Below are positions 56,813 through 64,000 of a DNA stretch of 64,000 nucleotides, piece by piece. Within the stretch, counting starts at the first letter, position 1, and the number at the start of each line of letters is the position of its first letter. A model generated the notes under the pieces. That model did no database searches and was not told where the DNA came from. It was given only the letters and a program-made list of their open reading frames with translations. The DNA is from Allomyces arbusculus. Its lineage: Eukaryota; Blastocladiomycota; Blastocladiomycetes; Blastocladiales; Blastocladiaceae. A program made the position numbers and the translations under genes. The stretch is from positions 186,001 through 250,000 of the forward strand of contig JADHYV010000009.1 in NCBI GenBank assembly GCA_027604705.1. The letters run 5' to 3'.

Positions 56813-57605
56813 TTAGGCCGTCTCCTCGACCGCGACCGTGTTGAGGCCCTTGAACGACTCGACGGGCACGTGCGAGACGACCGCGTAGAGCTTCTCCTTG
56901 GCGTCCTCGGCGTCGTTGCGCTTGCGCGAGATGCGCACGCGGATGCGGTGCGGCACCGTCTTGACACCCTTGTTCCAGACGGCCACGTTGAGCTCGGGCG
57001 CAAGACGCACGTCCTTGGTGCCCATGGCCTTGGCCGCAAACTCGCGAATGGCCTTGATCGCCTTGGGCGCGCGCTTCTTGAAGGAACTGCATTGGCACAC
57101 CGTCAGGGTCAGTTCCAAGTCAAAGCGAATTGACGAGGGACCCGACGCGGCCGCCGGAGCCACGGCATGAGGGAGGGAAGGTCGTATTGGTGAGCGAGGT
57201 CGAACAGACCAAGTGCAGACGGGAATCACCCCAATCTCGCGCACTCGGTCGATGCGAACGACGCCCAACGCAAACACGGCGCTTCTTCACTGCCCCAAAA
57301 CACCCCACATCGAGCCCAAAACGGGCCGACTAGCACGCTACCACACCGCCCGCCCACCACCGTCACGCATCGGAAACAGGATCGAGCGAAGGAGAGCGCG
57401 TGCGTGCGTGCGGTTTCGTCGTCGTCGTCGAGCGAATGCCAAGTGGCTCCAAACGAGCGGCCCACGTCGTCCAAGTCCCTCCATTCAGTCAGCAAGTGCG
57501 CAGTGCTGCCACGTACGTGCCGTGCACCATGCGGTGCAGGTGGATCGTGTACTCACGGGTCACGATGTCCTCGGTCGTCGAGCGCTTGCCAGTGGGCTTC
57601 ACCAT
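56813..57605 (-). CDS. RPL31: Large-subunit ribosomal protein eL31
   Basis: Two exons, 57605-57517 and 57086-56813, give 120 residues, a normal eL31 length. Recognisable segments are [20 protein letters not shown], formed across the splice, then [24 protein letters not shown] and [14 protein letters not shown]. It is a 60S subunit protein at the rim of the polypeptide exit tunnel. The 430-base intron between the exons is far longer than any other intron in this window (about 45-90 bases). Long early introns in ribosomal-protein genes are common in fungi and can be regulatory. I looked for C/D snoRNA boxes on the coding strand of the intron and saw no RTGATGA. Confidence 0.95.
57087..57516 (-). 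other. Long first intron of RPL31
   Basis: The intron is 430 bases, GTACGT at its start and GCAG at its end. Its middle has a short CGT trinucleotide run (57418-57435) and no open frame of note. It may hold a regulatory RNA structure but nothing specific is visible. Confidence 0.75.
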
Positions 57606-58429
57606 TTTGACTACAGCGTCAAAAAAACGGGAGCGGGTCAGATTGGGCCGACAGTCGAGGTGGTAGTGACCGTGGCCACGCTGATCCATCCGTTGCCAGT
57701 CGGTCCGAAAATCGCTCTGCTCGCGGCAAAACGACGTGCGGGTGCTCCGCGGGCGGCGGCCGCGAGCGCGATTTCGGGTCGGCGACGTGGTGGTCGGTCG
57801 ATCGTGGTGCTGCAGCTGGTCATGGTCGTGGTCGGAATGGTCGTGCTTACATTTCAGCTCAAGGTGGGATGCTCGAGATGTGAAAGGAGGAAGACTTCAG
57901 CAGGCGCGGCGACAGCCTTGCAAAAGTTGATTTCTCCAGCGGCAACCAGTCACGTGTCATATATTATCATAAATTTACACTTCATTCGCATGGTTTGCTT
58001 CGGCGCTTGCTGCAGTTGCCAAACACGCTACGCTGCGTGTCATCAGCATTTGAAGCCCTTGCAACAATCTGCAATGTTTTCTGGAAACTTGCATGGTGCG
58101 TTTTGACCTGACCTGGCTCCGGACCCGTTCGAGCAGCACCACCGGAGGTCGGCGTCGCGGTGGATGTTGGCCATGACGATGAGGGCCTGCCCTTGGTTCG
58201 TCTTGCGTTGAGCCATCCGGCGTCGGTAACGCTCCCAAAGCAATTCATTGTGGTCTCTCTGACGGCCCATCTCGAGGGGGAACGCCATGATGGGCCGTTC
58301 GTTTCCAACCACAACATGTCCTGACGCGTCTTTCAGTTCCCCGTAGCTCAATCCTACCTCCCATTGCTGTTGTCGATGGTTAAAAATCGCAAAATTGTGC
58401 TATACGGTACCCACCGGTTCTCCCACAAA
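57606..58429. other. Intergenic region with one unassigned open frame
   Basis: This region lies between RPL31 and aminoacylase. A minus-strand frame at about 58043-58320 encodes a basic, Arg/Glu-rich stretch (MGRQRDHNELLWERYRRR) that looks helical but matches no family I know; its start is not clear. The RPL31 promoter must lie at the left side. Confidence 0.3.
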
Positions 58430-59759
58430 TCAGCACTCGAGCGTCCACAGCTTGGGGTCCTCGGCCGTCGGATCAACCACTCCGTCGAGCCGTGGCAGCA
58501 GCGCCGTGTAAAAATCGAGCCCTTCGAGGAACATGGACTCGTCGAGGTACTCGTCGTGGCAGTGGAGCAGGACGGGCGTGTTGCGCATCGGCGAGATGCC
58601 GAGCGCAGGGACACGTGCGCGGCGCACGTACCGCGAGTCAGTCGCGGCCGGGAACACGGTCGGGTCAAGCGCGACACCGAGCGCCTTGGCCGTAGCCTGC
58701 AGCGCATGCCACCACGGGTTGTCGTCGAGGGGCGTGACAAAGTTGCACGGCGTGAGCTGAATGAACTCATACGAGACGCTGATCGCGAAAAAGGGAGGTC
58801 AGTCGCGAATCCAAACCCAAACAGACAGAGCACACATTTCGTGTCCGAACGTACCCTTCCTCGGAAGCACACCACGAATCGAGCAGCGCGCGGAATTTGG
58901 CGAGCGGCATCCTCGGGGAAATGCGGATATCGAACCCCATGTCGAGCTGGTTCGGTATCACGTTCATCTGCACGCCGCCATTGAGCATGGTCAAGTTGAC
59001 GGTGGTCACGTCGCCGAGCGAGAAGGGGCGGCCGTCGGCGTGCACGCCCGCCTTGAGCTGCGCCTCTTGCTCGTCGCGGAACGCCAAAAACTTGGCCATG
59101 ACGCGCTGTAATTTCGGTCCGGGCGTGTTCTCAATAAACTGCGACCCGTGGCCCGTCTCGCCCTTGACCGAGACCTTGATCCACCACGGTGCCCGCTCGC
59201 CGTGGTAGACCTTGTAGGCGTTCTCCGGGTTACCAAGCCCTTCGTCGAGCACGAGGCCAGCGTTGAGGGCCGTCCACTCGGGCGTGTGGATAAACTTTTC
59301 CATGCCGTCGTGCCCGCCAATTTCCTCGTCGGGCACAAACATGACGTGAATGTCGCGCTTGGGCTGGTACCCGCGCTGTAGCTTGAGCACACGAATCGCC
59401 TCGAGGTACTGGATGCCGACGCACTTCATGTCCTGCGCGCCACGCGCGTAGATGCGGCCGTTCACCTTGTCGGCGGCAAACGGGTCCTGCGTCCAAAATT
59501 CGCGGAAGACGGGCACAACATCAATGTGCGAGTTGAGGACCAGCGATTTGAGCGACTTGCCGTGCGTGCCGCGCCAGGTCAAGATCACGATCGGCTTGCC
59601 GGGAACCACATAGTGCACTTGTGCTTCGAGCCCGAGGTCGCGGCCAAACTCACGCAGAAGCGCCTCGGCACCGACATAGTCAGGCTCCGGGTGCACCGTC
59701 TTGACGCGCAGGTACCGGCGGAAGTTGGTAACGGCAATGTGCTCGGCCGTGTCGGTCAT
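58430..59759 (-). CDS. ACY1: Aminoacylase-1, M20 metallopeptidase family
   Basis: Two exons, 59759-58855 and 58778-58430, give 417 residues, close to human ACY1 (408). It removes the acyl group from N-acetyl amino acids in the cytosol. Zinc and catalytic residues are visible in LVLNSHIDVVP (His and Asp), IYARGAQDMK (Asp), VPDEEIGGHDGM (catalytic Glu pair) and LLHCHDEYLDE near the C-terminus (His). HGSQFIENTP belongs to the dimerisation domain. The join rebuilds SEEGVSYEFIQ. The 5' flank has a GA-rich microsatellite at 59786-59820, and the gene is divergent from V-ATPase subunit H with 350 bases between ATGs. Confidence 0.93.
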
Positions 59760-59785
59760 GGTGATTGCTGCAGCTGCAAATGTCG

Positions 59786-59787
59786 GG

Positions 59788-59820
<33 letters not shown>
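59786..59820. repeat. GA-rich microsatellite
   Basis: A run of GAGAGA and GAAAGAGA units of about 35 bases lies in the divergent promoter region between aminoacylase and V-ATPase H, 27 bases before the aminoacylase ATG, so it is part of its leader or promoter. Confidence 0.85.
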
Positions 59821-60109
59821 CGCACCTCGGGCGAATCGTCGCGCGGTCATGCCCAACAAGTCGTGCGCGTGTGGAGGTTGGATGGTGATGGCGTGCTGAA
59901 GGCGCCGTGGACTTTGCCGTGAAGAGAGCCAACAGAAAACAAGACCGCGACGCGTCGCGTCGGACCGGTGCCAGACCCATCGCAGAACACGCGACCGCTT
60001 CACCTCACGCGCCTGCTCCTCTGGATCTTCGAAGCTGCGATCAGCACCCTGCACGGCGTGCAATTACCGGCAGCAACTCGTCTTCCCCGCCGCCAATTCC
60101 AAGCGCAAC

Positions 60110-62025
60110 ATGGCCGCCGCCGCCGCGCCCGTGTCGCCCGCGGGCCTCTCGGTCACAACTTCGGCGCCGCCGGCGCTCACGCCCGCCGAACTCGCTGCCA
60201 CACCCAGCGCACCCGTGACGCTCGCCTTTTCCAGCTTCTTCGATGATCTGACGCGCCAAGTGCAGGCCAAGCCCGTGCCGTGGGACGGCTACGTGCGCGC
60301 GTCCATGATCTCGGCCGCCGACGTGGCCATGATCCAGGCCTACGAGCAGGAATCGCGCCAGGGCAAGAAGGATTTGTTGGCCGCACAGGCCGATGCTTAC
60401 GCGGCGCTGCTACTCCGCCTGCTCGGAGCGCTCGTCCGCGAGGAGACCGTGCAGTACCTGCTCGCTCTGGTCGACCAGATTCTCGATGGTGGGTGCACTT
60501 TGGGGTTACTCTCGAGAGCCACAACGCGAGCGCGCACGCTGATAATACGATGCATCGCGGAATGACCAGAAAACGAGGCATTCGCGGCGGCGCTGTTCCA
60601 GCAATCCAAGTCTGACCCATCTCTCCCGCTCGCGCCCTTTTTGAAGTATGGTTTTTTGTGGCTTCTCTTTGCAAATCTGCACGTCACGGAGCTGACAACA
60701 CGCGTCAATCAAGGCTCTTGCAAAAGGACGAGGTGTATGCAGCGCTCGCCGTCAGTAAGATCATCGCGTTCCTGCTTTGGTACGGCTCGGCTGCAGATTG
60801 TTCGCTCCGATTGATACTCATCGCCCTGCCATTGTGCAGCACGTCACCACGCCCCGTCGAGCCCAGCGTTGCGACCGACATTTTTGACCACCTCGTCAAA
60901 CTCCTCTCGCACAAGAACGCCAATATTGTCGACTTTGCCGTGCAAATCGCGCAGAGCCTGCTCAGCAAGGTTGACCTGCGCGTCCCGTTTTTCGATTTCC
61001 AGGGCGGCAAGCTCGTGTCGAGGTGCGGTTCTGACTGCCTCCATCCCGCCGCGAAGAATATCCGACTTACGCGCTCTTTTCTTAGCTTGATCAACGTGCT
61101 CATGACGCAAACGAGCCCACAGACGCAGTACCAGGTCCTGTTCTGTCTGTGGAACTTGTCGTTTGAGCCCGACGTTGCCAAGGAGATTCAAAAGCAGTTC
61201 AACATTATTCCGACGCTCGTCGACGTGGCCAAGGGCGCCAACAAGGAAAAGGTGATTCGCATGGTGCTCGCATTTTTCCGCGTACGTCTTTGCCCTTTCC
61301 TTTATTTTCCCCGCCCGCACACCCACACACTCAAACCTGGCCGCCCTTCACCACAGAACCTGATCCACCACGCGCCCTACGAGAACACGGTCCCGATGAT
61401 TGGCAGCAAGCTGTTGCCGTTCCTCGACGTTTTGCGGCAGCGCAAGTTGCAGGACACGGACCTGGTGGACGACGTGGACGCGCTGCAGCAGCACTTGCGC
61501 GAGGCGCTGCAGCGGCTCTCGACGTTTGACGAGTACTCGGGCGAAGTGCGGTCGGGCAAGCTCGAGTGGTCGCCCGCGCACGAGTCGGAGAATTTCTGGA
61601 AACAGAATGCCAACAAGTTGGCCGGACACGACTCGGAGCTGGCGCGGATCTTGGCGCGGCTGCTCATGACGGCCACGGATCCGATGGTGCTCGCCGTTGC
61701 CGCGCACGATTTGGGCCAGTTTGTCAAGCATTACCCGGCGGGGAAGAAGTACGTGGTTGGAGGGGGATTCAGGTTGCATGGTGCGCGACGCGGTGGCTAA
61801 AAATGGAGTTCGTGGTCGTGAGCGTAGGTTGCTGCAAGAGGTGGGCGCCAAGCACCGGCTCATGGAGATGATGAACCACGAGAACGCCGAGGTGCGGTAC
61901 CACGCGCTGGTCGCGGTCCAGAAGCTTATGTCGCAAAGCTGGTGCGTGTTTCTCGCCTTTCTTTCGCTCCGCTGCATCGCTTGACATGTAATTCACGCTC
62001 ATTTCCGGGCCGTAGGGACTTGTAA
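60110..62025 (+). CDS. VMA13: V-type ATPase subunit H
   Basis: Seven exons, 60110-60488, 60692-60779, 60840-61022, 61086-61281, 61357-61748, 61828-61941 and 62016-62025, give 453 residues (yeast Vma13 478, human ATP6V1H 483). Subunit H is an armadillo-like protein that couples V1 to V0 and silences free V1. Marker segments are VPWDGYVRASMISAADVAMI, a DNTRQSRLLQKDEVYAALA segment, TQYQVLFCLWNLSFEPDVAK, SGKLEWSPAHESENFWKQNA, AVAAHDLGQFVKHYP and MMNHENAEVRYHALVAVQKL. The last exon is only 10 bases including the stop, encoding the end of SW-D-L. It is supported by a good donor (GTGCGT), the TAG acceptor and the family's C-terminal length. The 203-base first intron is longer than usual here. Confidence 0.93.
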
Positions 62026-62266
62026 CCAAGCAATGGGATGATCGAGGTCAGGGAGAACGAGGTTGCGCTGGAGGCGAGGTGCATCTGTTATCCAATCTTT
62101 TTCCTTGCACTTTCGACAAGACCATATCGTCTCGCTACATAATCGGTGCGTGATATTTGCAAGAAATAGGGCGCCGCCAGCAGAGTCTGCACACACCATC
62201 TTTCGCGAACGACAACCTACGCATCGCCTCAAACTCCCACACAGTCGCCCCTACCAAACGAAGTCG

Positions 62267-63102
62267 TCATGCTCCGCCCTCCCCTTGCGCCGCCGCCGTC
62301 AAGAGGAACGCCCAGTACGCGTCCAGTGCGGCAACCAAGCCGTCAAACACGGCCACGTTCCCGAGCGGGTTGGCCATCAGGTCCTGTGCGCTCGCGGCGG
62401 TCTCGAGCACGCCCACGAGCCAGTCGGCCACGTCGACCGCGGCCACCTGGGTCGGGACACCCGACGGCGGTACAGGACCGTGCACGCCAATGTACTTTGG
62501 CCCGTCCTTGGCGTCGAGGTAAGTGCCGATGATCGCCGACGCGCCGTCCATAGCGCGTTCCGCTGCGGTGTGCTCGTCGTCGCCACACCTACAGGGCCAC
62601 AACACGCGTCAGTGCCGTTGCCGTACGAGTTCGTTGCGTGCCGCGAAAGCATCACGTACTTTTTCCCGTTCACAAACACATTGCGCCGTTTCTGCACGGC
62701 CTCGACAAACGCGACAACGTGAGCCAAACTCATCCCATCCGGCAGTATCCCCGCTGTCTTGGCCCACGTCTTGACCGCGGTAATCCCCTGCGCGTCGTCG
62801 GTCGCAAACAGTGCCGACAGCGACTTGGTCCCGGACAGTGGATACGCGAGCGTGCGCGCCACAGCACGGATCGCCTCGAGGTCGACGGCGTGCAGCGGGT
62901 CACCCATACTCTCGGTCGTGTTGCCCTGGTCGGGCACGGTGGCCGGCGCCGTCGTCGAGCCGCCTGCAGCAATGGATCCTCGTCGTGGCGCGGCGGCGCC
63001 GGCAGATGGGGAGGTCGGAGAGGAGAAGGACGTGGGCACGGACGCGCTGCGTGCCGCCGCGGAAGCGGCAGGTTTGGCTTCCTTGGTCTGGATGCAGCCC
63101 AT
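62267..63102 (-). CDS. Unknown protein with N-terminal lipidation motif
   Basis: Two exons, 63102-62627 and 62588-62267, join across a short intron of 39 bases (GTACGG..GTAG) in frame to give 265 residues. The start MGCIQTKEAKP has Gly2 and Cys3, a classic dual N-myristoylation and palmitoylation signal as in membrane-anchored signalling proteins. The first 65 residues are Ser/Ala-rich and disordered. The rest looks like a folded helical domain: LEAIRAVARTLAYPL, GITAVKTWAKTAGILPDG, then VNGKKYVMLSRHATNS, ERAMDGASAIIGTYL and a tail rich in Ala and Val. I recognise no family. The intron is near the lower size limit, so the join is likely but not certain. It is convergent with V-ATPase H. Confidence 0.65.
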
Positions 63103-63817
63103 GGTGGGGTGGAAAAGCTCTACTAGGTACGGAACTTGGACTAGGGGTCGGTCGAGGGCTCTATGACGATGGACGCGTCAGGCCTGGCAAGATCCGTGTG
63201 GAGGGAGGGGGACAGTCCCCATCCCCACCCCCGCTGTTCTCCACGACCGACCTTGGAGCATGGCGTGGCTGCTGCCGCGGGAAGTGATCTGATCCCGGGA
63301 GGAGGCGGGGTCGAGTTTCCTTGGACAATGTCGGGCGCCGAGTAACGCCAAGCTCGGTGAGCTGCAGGGTCCTTGGACGAAGCCGTGGCAGTCGTGTCGT
63401 TCAGTTGGTCCTGGGTCACGGTACGAGGCGGACGAAAAGACAAGATGCCGCGCTCTTGTTTCGGGCGAGTTTGCAGAAAGTGGAGAGGGCGAAGAATGGG
63501 TCAATCGGGGGGACGGAGGTCCTGCAAGGTCCGGAGAACAACGCGACCATGGGCCACAGGTCGCCGCAACCCGCAGCAAACGACAAGCGACGCGACCTCG
63601 CAAAGTGCAAATTTCGCTTTGATCAGGAGCACGTGCGATTGACTTGGTCTTTCTGAGCCGTGTTTGCTTTGATCACAAAATCGCGTTTAGCCAACCTCCT
63701 CGCCGTCGATCGCGCCCAAAGCCGAGCTCTTCTTGGTGCACAAATCCTGCAGCAATCTCACGCAAGAATCCGAGCGCGCCGATCTTTCGCATTCACGTCG
63801 AGCCGCCACCTTCCATC
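63103..63817. other. Divergent upstream region
   Basis: This 715-base region separates the lipid-anchored protein gene from the NDUFAF5 gene, which are transcribed away from each other. Both promoters should lie here. No gene or repeat is recognised. Confidence 0.4.
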
Positions 63818-64000
63818 ATGTTCGCCAACACCATGGCCGCCCTGGCCCGCCGCGCCGTAATCCGCACCCTGGCACCATCCGCCACGCTCGCGACGGGGGC
63901 ACCTATCGTCTTTGACCGCCATGCCAAGAAGTTTCAGCGCGACCGGGCCGCCAAGCACCCGAACGCTCGCTTGACCGACTACCTCAAGGACGAGGTCGCG
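63818..64000 (+). CDS. NDUFAF5: NDUFAF5-like complex I assembly factor, 5' end only
   Basis: The window ends inside this gene, which has 61 codons so far. The start MFANTMAALARRAVIRTLAP is an Arg/Ala-rich mitochondrial presequence. It is followed by IVFDRHAKKFQRDRAA and LTDYLKDEVA, matching the VFDR..K..QRDRAA..DYL(K/R)DEVADRL start of NDUFAF5, a methyltransferase-fold arginine hydroxylase acting on the NDUFS7 subunit. The SAM-binding domain lies beyond the window. Presence of complex I assembly fits a fungus with a full respiratory chain. Confidence 0.8.
   Translation, partial: MFANTMAALARRAVIRTLAPSATLATGAPIVFDRHAKKFQRDRAAKHPNARLTDYLKDEVA

Noticed and set aside
57087-57516. A snoRNA in the long RPL31 intron
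   Set aside because: No RTGATGA C box with a matching CTGA D box was seen on the coding strand of the intron.
58043-58351. An open frame of about 100 codons with several Cys at the end, downstream of aminoacylase
   Set aside because: No good ATG at its start and no recognisable family. Kept only as a note in the intergenic entry.

Overview
This is nuclear DNA of a eukaryote. It is GC-rich, genes lie on both strands, and many are split by short GT..AG introns of about 45-90 bases. The gene set points to a fungus or close relative that makes flagellated cells. Epsilon-tubulin (10.0-11.9 kb) and a Kintoun/DNAAF2-type dynein-arm assembly factor (55.0-56.6 kb) are kept only in lineages with centrioles or motile cilia. 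A kaptin-like gene (52.6-54.9 kb) is also unusual for a fungus. A zoosporic fungus of the Blastocladiomycota or chytrid kind (Allomyces-like) is my best guess, but that is inference.

Layout. 0-7 kb: a Tpr/Mlp nuclear-basket protein. 7.3-9.8 kb: a damaged small secreted Cys-rich gene beside a sequencing gap, then an F-box/LRR pseudogene. 10-12.8 kb: epsilon-tubulin and a nucleoside diphosphate kinase. 12.8-14.8 kb: gene-poor, with a G-rich minisatellite. 14.9-22.2 kb: a four-TM protein, a PUF60-like splicing factor, a CAMK-type kinase with a KA1 domain, and the ribosome-assembly factor FYV7. 22.5-28.7 kb: a 1,959-residue, probably mitochondrial protein with five copies of an unfamiliar helical repeat followed by PPR-like repeats. 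29.5-33.5 kb: a fungal protein with an acidic region, and adenylosuccinate lyase.

35.5-49.2 kb is a rearranged block. An ancestral order permease - F-box/LRR - BRO1 has been tandemly duplicated. It now reads: whole permease, whole LRR gene, BRO1 3' fragment, permease 3' fragment, broken LRR gene, whole BRO1 gene. The first copy also carries about 2.4 kb absent from the second. That stretch holds a large inverted repeat (about 375-base arms) and an intact member of the same secreted Cys-rich family seen at 7.3 kb.

49.4-64 kb is densely packed housekeeping sequence: an HDDC2-type HD-domain phosphohydrolase, RIC8, kaptin, DNAAF2, ribosomal protein eL31, aminoacylase-1, V-ATPase subunit H, a putatively lipid-anchored protein, and the 5' end of NDUFAF5. 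Pairs are often convergent or divergent with gaps of 40-350 bases. Functional links are loose. Epsilon-tubulin and DNAAF2 both serve the flagellar apparatus, RIC8 serves G-alpha signalling, kaptin is a nutrient/TORC1-side factor in animals, and V-ATPase H serves vacuolar acidification. No RNA gene, CRISPR array or retroelement was recognised. Exon joins were checked by reading-frame phase by hand and could be off by a base in places.
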